Below are positions 44,601 through 52,867 of a DNA stretch of 64,000 nt, one piece after another. Each line of letters begins with the position of its first letter. The first letter of the stretch is position 1. Position numbers and translations under genes: made by a program. The notes under the pieces were generated by a model. The model did no database searches. It was given only the letters and a program-made list of their open reading frames with translations, and had not been told where the DNA came from. This DNA comes from G963677185 sp963677185. GTDB lineage: Bacteria > Bacillota > Syntrophomonadia > Syntrophomonadales > Syntrophomonadaceae. The DNA is taken from assembly GCA_963677185.1 (NCBI GenBank), contig OY781889.1, forward strand, positions 806,001 to 870,000, read 5' to 3'.

Positions 44601-45544
44601 CATACTTCGCGGTAGACCTGCTGAATAATGCCTATTTCACGGCTTCTGCCATACAGTCTTTTGGCCGAGGTGATATCGCCCGCTATATCCCCTTTACCCA
44701 GAGCAAAGGGGGTGATCTCTCCCGTTTCCTTCCATTGCCGCTGGCATTCCTTAAGATCGGCAATGAGCACCAGCGGACTTTGATAGCGATCCCCGGGATT
44801 CTTGGCCATTAGCTTCATTACCAGTGCAGACAGAGCAGCGGGGATTTCAGGATTCACTGAATCAGGGGAAGCAGCCTGCCTGTTCATATGTGCATCGATC
44901 CACTGGAGTGGATTTTCAGCTTCAAAAGGCAGGCGCCCGCAGAGAAGCTTATACATAATAACGCCCAGCGAGTAGAAATCGCTGCGTTCGTCGGCTCCAC
45001 CGGTCATGCGCCCGCTTTGCTCTGGCGCCATGTAGGCCAGGGTGCCGGCTATTCGGCCTTGAAACCAGGAATTGCCCGCGCCTCCTAACATGCTGACTGC
45101 GGCTCCACATCCAGCAAGCCAGGCCTGCCCATCGCTCGAATCAATAAGTATGCTGTCAGCATTCAATTCGCCGTGGATGATCCCATGGTTATGTATGCCG
45201 GCGAGGCTTGCCGCCAACTGGATGGATATTTCCAGGATCCGCTGTATTTCCATCCCGGGAGGCGGCTGGTAAGCATCCAGCGGTTCACCGCCCGGGTCTT
45301 CCATCAGCAAAGCCAGGCCTTTGCGTTCGAGGGCGATTGGTTTTAATAATCCCGGCAAGTGGTTATTGGCGAGCAGTTCATACTCGTTTTCCAGGCGGGA
45401 TATGTTTGCAGGTGTACACATTTCCGGCTTGAGGACTTTAATAAAAACAGCAGTGTTTTCCAGCAGGCGGAATCCTCTATATATACTCATCCGCTCGCTC
45501 TCATGCACCAGCTTGTCTATGCTGTAACCAGGTAAATTGAACAA
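41660..45544 (-). CDS. Giant pseudokinase-AAA ATPase-TPR protein
   Basis: A 1294-residue cytosolic protein. Residues about 1-265 are a kinase fold, but HRDxKPEN is replaced by HGELNADS and DFG by AGC, so the catalytic Asp and metal Asp are missing; the Lys in VFIKVLKPE remains. Residues about 295-640 are an AAA_16-type ATPase (Walker A GPSGTGKT, Walker B VVFIDDIHWAEPAS). The rest, about 720-1290, is helical repeats (TPR-like). Related cyanobacterial and proteobacterial proteins add GAF and histidine-kinase domains; here the chain stops before them. TTG start with GGAG 8 bases upstream. An STAND-type signal hub is likely. Confidence 0.88.
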   Translation of the reverse strand: MFNLPGYSIDKLVHESERMSIYRGFRLLENTAVFIKVLKPEMCTPANISRLENEYELLANNHLPGLLKPIALERKGLALLMEDPGGEPLDAYQPPPGMEIQRILEISIQLAASLAGIHNHGIIHGELNADSILIDSSDGQAWLAGCGAAVSMLGGAGNSWFQGRIAGTLAYMAPEQSGRMTGGADERSDFYSLGVIMYKLLCGRLPFEAENPLQWIDAHMNRQAASPDSVNPEIPAALSALVMKLMAKNPGDRYQSPLVLIADLKECQRQWKETGEITPFALGKGDIAGDITSAKRLYGRSREIGIIQQVYREVCDNGKNQMILVSGPSGTGKTVLVTESLKRMAESRGCFISGKYDSLEHNAPYLPLARALSRLMKRLSSAAPTMAEYWKESISTALGSLASVVAGPVPEAELLTGPRSSIEKLGPQETGRRFLYAIRQLLKAISGKEHPAVVFIDDIHWAEPASLHLLRSICEDEQISHLLIIGAYNEREGAVNSHLQELLPPDGSMKRPVTKIELHGLNHEDSWRFVADALAASEKRVQPLTDLLYSKSAGNPFFLGQMLQQAAHDQAMHFSSERGAWEWDREAIKALPGDEIDGSIVFRRLFALPPECNAFLNLAACIGSCFELPLLARISGKSLDETRRIIDPAIREGLIIEADSGADGKIELGGSGGHDQSSCEFVHDRIHQAAYMLVSEEQKPALHLKIGRTLMLMAADNIQGIQMPIIVDHMNRGRGLVDDALERLELARGNLLAGQQSLEYGAHDSSLHYTSVGMELLPDNCWDEHYKLAYQLYLAGAQSAYLCGHAEKAEDLFISLLERARGEVEKADILSQKMILLSGSGHNQEAIDIGLKVLGSLGMKLKLHPPKADFVKESTLIRWRLRNQKAERLVERLKSEEFEMHDDPLQLKLAENMVLAGKCAYQANPGLYAMLTMKMANMALKDGNNRFAGIGYACSAYICENVLYDLPNARKCKQAAVMHAEKYGNEMVNYIVAFMMGALMHHWSGSALEGVVYLDKCINLAKEAGELLIPGEAYIFDIENSWISGCRLALLREKCWEAMGFFRSNQRDMEMSNAGMYRELFELLQGCTEATGFGKDDTRPIAWEGCHRGKWIALFCRMIWNYMIGEWQEALACYEKIAGERESTREFLVGTEFDLYSALILSRACASASASQRKSYRKDIRKILDSLEKQALECPANFQHLCDLVEAETARLDGDSQKAEAAFDRAIKAAGAQGIDHHFALASELAASHYHSVGRDGIARLYLREAWHAYEAWGAYGKLRQLEQAHPEWLKDLT

Positions 45545-45675
45545 AACGCCAGCTCCGCTACTTGTTTATAAGTATTATACTACAGCTGGCTCCGGAGGAA
45601 TGCATGCCGATAAACCATTATATCGTGGGCCCGGCATAAAGGGCTCCGGAACAATTCGTTGAAGCTTCGGTCCGG

Positions 45676-46014
45676 CTATTCCCATCCAGCCCATACATCG
45701 GGCCGGTAGCCAGCAGTAGCCTGCCGTCCATTGCGGACAATAGGGGTTACGAATAGATTTGGATTCTTCATAAGAATTTCCGTCCGCTGATCTTTACCCC
45801 CGATATGATTGAGGTTCAATCGGTTGTAGAGTGGTGATTCGCGATTAATTAGAGCATCCAGCCCGGCAGCGGCCAAGATGCTTTGCAGCTCTCCCTTGCT
45901 GGGAGCTTTTTGCTGTAAATCTATGTATTGAACGCCGACCCTCCTTTCTTTAAAATAGCGCAGGGCTTTTTGAGTGTTAAAACACTTCTTGATTCCCCAT
46001 ATTTGTATGTTCAT
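45676..46014 (-). CDS. ArsC/Spx-family thioredoxin-fold protein
   Basis: A 112-residue protein with the ArsC/Spx fold: IWGIKKCFNTQKALRYF near the N-terminus (one active Cys, no CxxC), RESPLYNRLNL, and the cis-Pro loop LFVTPIVRNGR. Spx regulators are longer by about 15-20 residues and begin with a CxxC; this looks more like YffB/YusI-type arsenate-reductase-like enzymes. ATG follows AAAGGA. Alone on its strand. Confidence 0.87.
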   Translation of the reverse strand: MNIQIWGIKKCFNTQKALRYFKERRVGVQYIDLQQKAPSKGELQSILAAAGLDALINRESPLYNRLNLNHIGGKDQRTEILMKNPNLFVTPIVRNGRQATAGYRPDVWAGWE

Positions 46015-46487
46015 GAGTTCTATCCTTTCAGTCTGGAAGCAGGAGGACCGTCCCTCTGCTGCTTTTTGCCCTGAAGGCCGACATGCCTCGGCAGTTTATC
46101 GCATTTTACAGTAATACTATCCATGGTTCAATGCTTGAGGAATCGGAGCGCCTTCCATAACAAACATCGAGGAAATCTTCCGTTGGTTAACGCCGCGGAA
46201 TGCGCCCACGCTGTGTTTCAGAACAAATAGCTTTCATGCGTTCATGGGATGCGCGCACCAGCCTTTTTTGACGGTATTCAGCGCATTTACCTCCTTGATT
46301 TGGCACTCATGCTAGTTCGAACCCGAAGGATGCAGCTATACGATACTGCGTATCTGTGAAATTCATGTGAATTGAATATGAGCCATATAATATGAATTAT
46401 TGGTTACTGCTGTCAATAGCTTCCACGGCCATTCGTTTTTGAACTACAATAAGTATTGGGCTAACAATTAGGAGAGCATATCGTCTA
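46015..46487. other. Intergenic region, 473 bp, no supported gene
   Basis: An imperfect hairpin lies at 46038-46060 followed by CTGCTTTTTGCC. Leftward AAGGAGG at about 46295 has no convincing frame behind it, only a two-codon ATG frame. Possibly a decayed gene. Confidence 0.4.
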
Positions 46488-47018
46488 ATGATTCATGACC
46501 ATTCTAGAGCCCGGGACATCTTTACAGGCTACTGCGGCAGCCGTTTTCACATGGACCATGACGGTGTTGGCGATGAATACCGTAGCTTTGCGGTCTCACC
46601 AGACCAGGAACAAACCTGGGCGCTGGAGCTATGGTCTTCATTGCTTAATTCTCTGTCTCCGGATGACACCTCGGGCCTGTATAAACTCGAAATTTTGAAT
46701 TCTAATTACCAAAATGGCGATGCCCTGGCGCAATTGATAGCATATTCAAATATACATCTTCAGAACAGCCTGCCTCACGTTAAACTGCGCTATGCCGAAA
46801 CAATTATTCAATTGATGGGCGGATTGGGTCGCGAGTTGATGGGAATGGACATGATAGCCGAAGGACGAGCCGCGGTTCACGCTCTGGTCGGTAAGATACA
46901 TGCCCAATTAAAGGCCGGAATGACAAATGCGGATCCGGATACCGTAAAAACCGACGATGATAGCAAGGTGCTGGACCGGGCTGAACAAACGCTTAAGCTT
47001 ATGGATGCCTGGTTTTGA
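46488..47018 (+). CDS. Unknown protein upstream of kinase
   Basis: A 176-residue protein with no recognised domain. The N-terminal 40 residues are His/Asp-rich (DHSRARDIFTGYCGSRFHMD), followed by helices (EQTWALELWSSLLNSL; HVKLRYAETIIQLMGG). No signal peptide. ATG is 13 bases past GGAG. It lies 91 bp before the third zinc-ribbon kinase on the same strand, so it may be a substrate or regulator of it. Confidence 0.6.
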   Translation: MIHDHSRARDIFTGYCGSRFHMDHDGVGDEYRSFAVSPDQEQTWALELWSSLLNSLSPDDTSGLYKLEILNSNYQNGDALAQLIAYSNIHLQNSLPHVKLRYAETIIQLMGGLGRELMGMDMIAEGRAAVHALVGKIHAQLKAGMTNADPDTVKTDDDSKVLDRAEQTLKLMDAWF

Positions 47019-47109
47019 TTATTACGACTGCCGGTAATATTAATTTGTTCAGCGAAAATGAAAGGATTATACTAGTTCTGGAACGTAAGCGAACATAAGA
47101 GGGCGGCTA

Positions 47110-48513
47110 ATGCGAGTTAAAGACATCTGCATGTCATGTATGAAAGAAAAGGGAGCGGCTGCTGTATGCCCATACTGCGGCTGGAATGAAAGTACTCCCC
47201 CGGCTTCCCCCACTCACCTTGTCGCCGGTACAATCCTGCTTAACCGGTACATCGTCGGCAAGGTCCTCGGGCAGGGAAGCTGCGGCATCACTTACATGGG
47301 CTATGACATTCTGCACATGGAACTGCGCGCTATAAAGGAATACCTGCCTACGCTGCTTACCTTGCGTGCTGCGGACAAGCTGGCTGTCACCCTGGACAGC
47401 AAACCGGAAGCCCGCCCTGCATTTCGTGAGGGCTATCGCCGCTTTATTGAAGAAGGCGAAGCATTGAAAGCTTTCTGCGGAGATGCCGGAATTGTCCACG
47501 TACACGAATGTATCGAAGCCAATGATACTGCATATATAATCATGTCCCTGATTAAAGGGCAGCCGCTGGGAGATTACCTGGCTGGCCTTCCTCATCGTAT
47601 GAATTTTAATGATGCCATACGGTTGATGATGCCTGTACTGGGAGCATTAAGCCGGGTGCATCATGCCGGCATGCTTCATCGTGATGTAACTCCTGACAAT
47701 ATCCTTGTAGACGATGAAGGCAAAGCCTGGCTGATCGATTTTGGCACTGCCCGTTACGTTGTAGCTGAAAAAATCCGCAATCCGGCCATCGCCCTGACGG
47801 ATGGCTTCGCTCCCTGTGAACAGCATTATTCACTGGCAGCCCAGGGTTCCTGGACTGACATATATGGAGCAGCTGCTGTGCTGTATTACATAATGGCGGG
47901 CCAGGCACCGCCGGAATCACTTGCCCGGATCCACCGCGACAGCCTGATCGCACCTTCCCGCCTGGATGTTGATATACCAGATTATGCGGAAGCCGCTCTT
48001 CTCAAGGCACTGGCAGTTCGGGCCAATGAGCGTTACCAGCGAATCTCCGAATTCGTGAATGATTTAAGAAGGGCGCGCTCTGACTCAGATAAGCCCGAGG
48101 AGGAGCAGGAACCGGAAGAAACATTGCCTGCCGAACATCCTGACCAGCTTCGGCCACTTCACACGAATTCATCGCTTTATTCTGCGAAGCTTGAAGCCGA
48201 ATCCCATAGAGCAGGGGCAGTTCCAGAAGATGATGAAACCAGCAATGCAGAAGAGCCGTCTAACGACGAAACTGCTGACCCGGAAACATCACCATCGCCT
48301 GATCGAAAAGCACCTGATTTGAAGTGGCTGTTCAACAGGAGAACCCTTAAAATTATGCTTATTATTATTGTGCTGGGATTCATTATCGGATTGTTGGGTT
48401 CGCTGGTCCGCAGCTATGTAATCCCGGAAGTGGAGACGGGCGCTCTGGTTCCGTCTCCTATTGCATCCGGAACTAATCCTCCAGACGCGATTACGGCATT
48501 ATATTTGAACTGA
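47110..48513 (+). CDS. Membrane Ser/Thr kinase with zinc ribbon (third of three)
   Basis: A 467-residue kinase. Zinc ribbon CMSCMKEK...CPYCGW at the N-terminus, kinase domain about 40-315 with GQGSCG loop (Phe of GxGxFG replaced by Cys), AIKEYLPT, HRDVTPDN and DFG, all catalytic residues present. An acidic Glu/Asp/Pro linker about 320-405 precedes one membrane helix (IMLIIIVLGFIIGLLGSLV) and a short external tail of about 30 residues. Unlike its two paralogues it lacks a large ectodomain or multi-pass tail. It converges with a stalk gene 8 bp away. Confidence 0.9.
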   Translation: MRVKDICMSCMKEKGAAAVCPYCGWNESTPPASPTHLVAGTILLNRYIVGKVLGQGSCGITYMGYDILHMELRAIKEYLPTLLTLRAADKLAVTLDSKPEARPAFREGYRRFIEEGEALKAFCGDAGIVHVHECIEANDTAYIIMSLIKGQPLGDYLAGLPHRMNFNDAIRLMMPVLGALSRVHHAGMLHRDVTPDNILVDDEGKAWLIDFGTARYVVAEKIRNPAIALTDGFAPCEQHYSLAAQGSWTDIYGAAAVLYYIMAGQAPPESLARIHRDSLIAPSRLDVDIPDYAEAALLKALAVRANERYQRISEFVNDLRRARSDSDKPEEEQEPEETLPAEHPDQLRPLHTNSSLYSAKLEAESHRAGAVPEDDETSNAEEPSNDETADPETSPSPDRKAPDLKWLFNRRTLKIMLIIIVLGFIIGLLGSLVRSYVIPEVETGALVPSPIASGTNPPDAITALYLN

Positions 48514-48520
48514 GTGTCAA

Positions 48521-49645
48521 TTAAATTTCAGGAGATGCGTATTTAATCGTTACTCTTTTCAGGCTTCCAGTCCAATCGGCAGTGCAACCCAGGCATTCAC
48601 TTACGAAACCCACCTGAACCATGGTCCTTCCATTAATCATAGTTGGCGGCACATCCATAGATTTTTCCAACCCATCCACTATGATATTGGCTTGCCCAAA
48701 CCACATATTAATGACATGGCCGTTGCAGTTAATCACCGCCATTTGTTCACCATCATCCCATGTTGCTGTGCCGCCTAACGGTTCTATAATATATCGCACC
48801 GGCAGCAGCACCTTTCCATCTTGTATGACTGGCACCGCATCCAGCGTCTTGTTTTGTCCATTAACCGAATATGTGGTGCTGCCTATATAAAACATTATCT
48901 CGGTCCCGGAGAAGCCTGGCGGCTGGGTATTTTCTCCCTCGGTCAGAGTCTTCACCGTGCAGGTATTGGAATAGTCAGAGGCGTATACCTCTCCTGCGGC
49001 ACTGATCCGGTATGAATAGGAAGTATTAGCCTTCAAATATTTAGTATCAAGGTAGGTCGTGCTATTGGCCGGTATGAAAAATGTAATCCATTCATTGGTG
49101 CCGACCTCCTGCCGTTCCAAATAGAACTCCGCCTCATCATTGGAGTTGTCATCCCAGGCAAGGAGAACGGAGTTTTCCGACTGGGCTGTCGCAGTGAGAT
49201 TGCTGGGCGCAACCGGTTTTGACGATGCCGCACTTTCCGGCGGCGTCTGCACCGTGCAAGTATTGGAATAATCAGATGTATATACCCCTCCAGCAGCACA
49301 GATCCGATAGAGATAAGTAGTATTAGGCTTTACGAACCTGGTATCAAGATAGGTCACACTATTGGCCGGTATGAAAAATGTAATCCACTCCCCGGAACCA
49401 GACTCCTGCCGCTCCAGGTAGAATTCCACTTCATTTTTTGAGTTGTCATTCCAGGTCAGGAGCACAGAAGTCGAGGACTGTACTGTCGCGGTTAGATTGC
49501 TGGGTGCGGCTGGACGGGGCGAATCATTCGCAGGTGGTATTACAGTTGTCGGAAATTCGGCCGCCATCGCCGTCGAAAAAGGCATCAGAACCACTGGCAT
49601 CAGCCAGATCATGACCAGTAGAAGAGACCAGTATTTCTTGTTCAT
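48521..49645 (-). CDS. Secreted stalk protein with two near-identical fibronectin domains
   Basis: A 374-residue exported protein. Signal peptide (WSLLLVMIWLMPVVLMPF), two fibronectin III domains about 46-135 and 146-235 that are about 80% alike (both contain NEWITFFIPANS or GEWITFFIPANS and YSNTCTV), then stalk repeats about 248-374 with LPVRYIIEPLGG and INCNGH. The near-identity points to recent tandem duplication. Its second stalk repeat has QVGFVSECLGC instead of PLRFV. Leftward, convergent with the kinase gene. ATG has AGGGAGG upstream. Confidence 0.87.
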   Translation of the reverse strand: MNKKYWSLLLVMIWLMPVVLMPFSTAMAAEFPTTVIPPANDSPRPAAPSNLTATVQSSTSVLLTWNDNSKNEVEFYLERQESGSGEWITFFIPANSVTYLDTRFVKPNTTYLYRICAAGGVYTSDYSNTCTVQTPPESAASSKPVAPSNLTATAQSENSVLLAWDDNSNDEAEFYLERQEVGTNEWITFFIPANSTTYLDTKYLKANTSYSYRISAAGEVYASDYSNTCTVKTLTEGENTQPPGFSGTEIMFYIGSTTYSVNGQNKTLDAVPVIQDGKVLLPVRYIIEPLGGTATWDDGEQMAVINCNGHVINMWFGQANIIVDGLEKSMDVPPTMINGRTMVQVGFVSECLGCTADWTGSLKRVTIKYASPEI

Positions 49646-49793
49646 TCTTTATTCCTCCCTGTTGTATTATTAGTTAAATTTACCATAACGTGTCGTTAGA
49701 ACAAAATTTGCCTAATGATTGAAATTTTTAATACCGGGTAGTATGTTTGATATGCAGAAAACCATACTGCAGCATGCAAGGGAGAACTGACTT

Positions 49794-50258
49794 ATGGAAA
49801 TTCGCAACGCCTATGATGGAGATTTGGAGCAAATCAAAGGTATTTTCCAGGAATTCGTAGCATTTCATACCGCACTAGACCACGTCTTTGCGAAAATCGA
49901 CGGACACGAAACGATGTTTGCCGAATACGTAAAAAGCTTGATTGAACGCGAAGATGCAACGGTATTTGTGGCGGACGATAATGGCGATATTGCCGGTTAC
50001 ATTATCGGAATTATCCAGAACAAGCCCCCTGTCTATCTGAAGCCGGTCTATGGATTCATCGACAGTACGGCCGTAAAGGAGTCTTATCAGCGCCAGGGAA
50101 CCGGAACCATGATGTTTCAGGCTATTCGGGATTGGTTCAGCGATCAAGGTATTGAACACGTAGAGCTTTATGCCGCCCTGATGAATCCTAAATCCACCTC
50201 TTTCTGGCGTAAAATGGGTTTTGCTTCGTATTTGGAGGCCCTTTATACCACGGTCTAA
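49794..50258 (+). CDS. GNAT-family N-acetyltransferase
   Basis: A 154-residue acetyltransferase. The acetyl-CoA loop is YQRQGTGTMMFQAIRDWF (Q/RxxGxG/A), preceded by VFVADDNGDIAGYIIGII and followed by the typical NPKSTSFWRKMGF motif C region. Substrate unknown. ATG follows GGGAG. It precedes the methyltransferase gene by about 34 bp and may share its transcript. Confidence 0.88.
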   Translation: MEIRNAYDGDLEQIKGIFQEFVAFHTALDHVFAKIDGHETMFAEYVKSLIEREDATVFVADDNGDIAGYIIGIIQNKPPVYLKPVYGFIDSTAVKESYQRQGTGTMMFQAIRDWFSDQGIEHVELYAALMNPKSTSFWRKMGFASYLEALYTTV

Positions 50259-50291
50259 TCTCGAAAAATAAGTAATCGGGGAGGGTTGGTT

Positions 50292-51203
50292 GTGGCCGAG
50301 AAGAAGCCTAGCGGCACAGCAATAATGACCGCATATCTGCGTGGATATCATGCATCACATGATAATCCCAAAATCTTTGATGACTCAATCGCGAATCACA
50401 TGTTTCGACCGGAAGTGTGTCAGGCGATTGAACAGCAATTGGCCAGAACGGCCTCTCAAATGGCACCTGAACTGGCTGGTGAGTGCACGGATTATGAGAG
50501 CTCTTTGCGGGTGGGGATACGTGTGATGGCCGGACCTATTCTGGCCCGGGCTCGATATGTAGAAGACCGGCTCTTGGAAGCTGTAGAAAATGGTGTGAGC
50601 CAGTATGTAGTTCTGGGAGCCGGATTTGAAACCTTTGCTTTGCGCCGTTCCGACCTTTCGGCCCGGGTGCAGGTATTCGAGCTTGATCTCCCCGCCACCC
50701 AGAATATCAAGCAGCATATATTCGCCCGGCTAAGGCTTAAAAAACCGGCCAACCTGCACTTCATCCCGGTTGATTTCACGGAAGAAACACTGGATTCAGC
50801 GCTGAAAAGGTCCACATATGATCCAGAACGCCTGAGTTTTTTTAGCTGGACCGGAGTAACTCACTATCTGCCGCTTGAGGCAATCCGTTCCACCCTCAGT
50901 ACAGTGGTTAATTTATCCACAACCGGTAGCGAGATCGTTTTCGACTACTGGGACACGCTGGCCTTCGATCCGGAGAAAGCTTCCAGCAGATCAAAATCGT
51001 TAATCAACTCGTCTTATATCCTGGGAGAGCCAATAATTACCGGGCTGGACCCGGCCGAATTAGAATCCCTGCTCGCCGGTGTGGGATTGCAGCTGTTAGA
51101 AAACCTTGGTCCGTCAGATATACACAAGCGATATTTCCAGGATAGCGGCAGCGCTTATTCATCTGCCGAACACGTACATTTGGCTTGCGCCCGGGTTATG
51201 TAG
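50292..51203 (+). CDS. Leucine carboxyl methyltransferase-type SAM enzyme
   Basis: A 303-residue methyltransferase of the LCM/PPM1 (TIGR00027-like) family. The SAM motif is YVVLGAGFETFALRRS, preceded by RARYVEDRL, followed by VFELDLPATQNIK, and later LSFFSWTGVTHYL and DYWDTLAF. Bacterial members methylate small molecules or peptide carboxyls; the target is not known. GTG at 50292 is 6 bases after GGGGAGGG; a TTG at 50286 is less likely. Confidence 0.87.
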   Translation: MAEKKPSGTAIMTAYLRGYHASHDNPKIFDDSIANHMFRPEVCQAIEQQLARTASQMAPELAGECTDYESSLRVGIRVMAGPILARARYVEDRLLEAVENGVSQYVVLGAGFETFALRRSDLSARVQVFELDLPATQNIKQHIFARLRLKKPANLHFIPVDFTEETLDSALKRSTYDPERLSFFSWTGVTHYLPLEAIRSTLSTVVNLSTTGSEIVFDYWDTLAFDPEKASSRSKSLINSSYILGEPIITGLDPAELESLLAGVGLQLLENLGPSDIHKRYFQDSGSAYSSAEHVHLACARVM

Positions 51204-51286
51204 CTATACTATGCCGCCATGAATATCCCGCCATCAAGGCTGCCTGGCTGAGTCAGAAAATAGCCCCATTACTTCTGTGATTAAAA

Positions 51287-51315
51287 AGCTTCAGGGGGAT
51301 GACCCCCCTGAAGCT
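51287..51315 (-). terminator. Strong terminator downstream of hbd
   Basis: AGCTTCAGGGGG pairs with CCCCCTGAAGCT across a 4-5 base loop; on the minus strand TTTTTAATC follows. It lies about 100 bp after the hbd stop codon. Confidence 0.9.
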
Positions 51316-51412
51316 CTTAATTTCACCATTGAGTTGCCGGGTCTGGCCAGGCCAGACCATCAGCATTGTTTTTCTAAGGATGCTGGGCAGTGCACTGTAC
51401 CGCATCCAGATT

Positions 51413-52252
51413 CTAGTACTTAAAGAATCCTTCGCCAGTCTTGCGGCCCAGTTTGTTGGCCCGTACCATCTTAACCATCAGCGGGCAGGGGCGATATTTG
51501 GTATCGCCAAACTCTTTGTACAGAGTTTCCATGATCTTCAAGCAGATGTCCAAACCGATCATGTCGGCCAGGGCTAACGGTCCCATAGGATGGCCCGCGC
51601 CGAACTTCATGGAGGTGTCTATGTCTGCAGCATTGGCAACGCCTTCCATCAGAGCATACATACCTTCATTGAGCATGGGAATTAAAAGCCGGTTAACAAC
51701 AAAGCCGGGAGCTTCATTGATTTCCACCGGAGATTTGCCCATTTTTTCGGACATTTCCTTAATTTTATTGTATGTGGCATCACTGGTATTCGCACCGCGA
51801 ATAATTTCAACCAGTTTCATGGCCGGCACCGGGTTGAAAAAATGCATGCCGATGACTTTGTCAGCTCTACCTGTGGCAGCAGCAATTTCAGTTACGCTCA
51901 GTGCGGAGGTGTTGGTGGCAAGAATGCAATCCGGCTTGCATATGGCATCCAGTTCTTTAAAGATGCTCTTCTTAATTTCCATAACTTCTACAGCGGCTTC
52001 GATAATCAGGTCGCAGTCTGCAGCAGCGGCCACGTCAATAGTGCCGGTAATTCTGCCCATAACGGCGTCTTTATCTTCGGCTGACATTTTGCCTTTTTCA
52101 ACGTTCTTTGATAAAAGCTTGTTGATTCCAGCAATGCCTTTGTCAACAAATTCTTGTTTGATATCCCTTAAGACTACGGTGAAACCCGCTTGAGCAGCGT
52201 TCTGTACAATTCCAGCTCCCATAGTGCCAGCGCCAAGTACCATTATCTTCAT
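51413..52252 (-). CDS. hbd: 3-hydroxybutyryl-CoA dehydrogenase
   Basis: A 279-residue NAD(P)-dependent enzyme for the L-3-hydroxyacyl-CoA/acetoacetyl-CoA step of butyrate metabolism. Motifs: VLGAGTMGAGIVQNAAQAG (dinucleotide site), LATNTSALSVTEIAAA, GMHFFNPVPAMKLVEII (catalytic His near 138) and the family signature region GFVVNRLLIPMLNEG. Length matches single-domain HBD. ATG 52252 follows TAGGGGGG; an upstream in-frame start at 52327 has no site. Monocistronic with a strong terminator. It should work with the acyl-CoA dehydrogenases about 14 kb away. Confidence 0.95.
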   Translation of the reverse strand: MKIMVLGAGTMGAGIVQNAAQAGFTVVLRDIKQEFVDKGIAGINKLLSKNVEKGKMSAEDKDAVMGRITGTIDVAAAADCDLIIEAAVEVMEIKKSIFKELDAICKPDCILATNTSALSVTEIAAATGRADKVIGMHFFNPVPAMKLVEIIRGANTSDATYNKIKEMSEKMGKSPVEINEAPGFVVNRLLIPMLNEGMYALMEGVANAADIDTSMKFGAGHPMGPLALADMIGLDICLKIMETLYKEFGDTKYRPCPLMVKMVRANKLGRKTGEGFFKY

Positions 52253-52828
52253 TATAAATTGCCCCCCTAATTTTGTTCTAATTACGTACCAGTTATAGTA
52301 ATGCTTTCCGCTTTCCAGCGAAAACATCGTCCCCCCTTCCCTGGTGAAAACTCACACCCGCCCATTATCTTCTACTCGGGTGATTTTGATCTTTAATACT
52401 CTTGTTAAGATCCCCGATATCTCTGAACGGACCAAATGTGGTAAAAATAAATATTGCCCCTCTATAATACTCCCGGGTGCCGAAACATCTACCGGGAAAA
52501 ACAATTCCGGCTTGCTAATGGATGATTGACAATGACTTTGTCATTTATAGAACAGTAGCATTCCAATTATACTACATTGTTTATATTATGCGATTGAATA
52601 TTCTGACAAAGCCCCCCGTTACTCCGCCGTGACGAGCAGGGCCTTAGTGCCATCGGAAAGCTGTAACACTACCCGATTAGTAGCAGCTTGCTTGCGTGCA
52701 GTGGGACTCAAACAGCTGGGCATTCAGATTAGTTTGTTGCTTAATCAATCAATTAAACAGTTGTTTCGATACACCGTTTTATTAATTACGGTTGTTATTA
52801 ACAATAAAACTTGACTGCGGTACACGTC
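52253..52828. other. Intergenic region, about 576 bp
   Basis: Divergent hbd/padR space. A TGACA...TGTCA dyad sits at about 52528-52544. AT-rich -10-like hexamers for hbd occur between 52560 and 52600. No gene is supported; the stretch 52620-52800 shows no clear signal. Confidence 0.45.
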
Positions 52829-52840
52829 ATACCTTATATA
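52811..52840 (+). promoter_or_regulatory. padR promoter
   Basis: TTGACT at 52811-52816 and TATATA at 52835-52840 with an 18-bp spacer; the -10 lies inside the operator palindrome. Confidence 0.6.
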
Positions 52841-52848
52841 TAAGGTAT
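52829..52848. promoter_or_regulatory. 20-bp perfect palindrome, likely PadR operator
   Basis: Perfect dyad (ATACCTTATA and its complement) overlapping the padR -10. A half-site AAGGTAT recurs at 52858-52864. PadR regulators are typically autoregulated through such ATAC/GTAT dyads. Confidence 0.7.
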
Positions 52849-52867
52849 GATTCAAATAAGGTATGAG

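Noticed and set aside
46038..46060. Hairpin with T-run as a terminator
   Set aside because: There is no rightward gene ending before it; listed only as part of the intergenic region.
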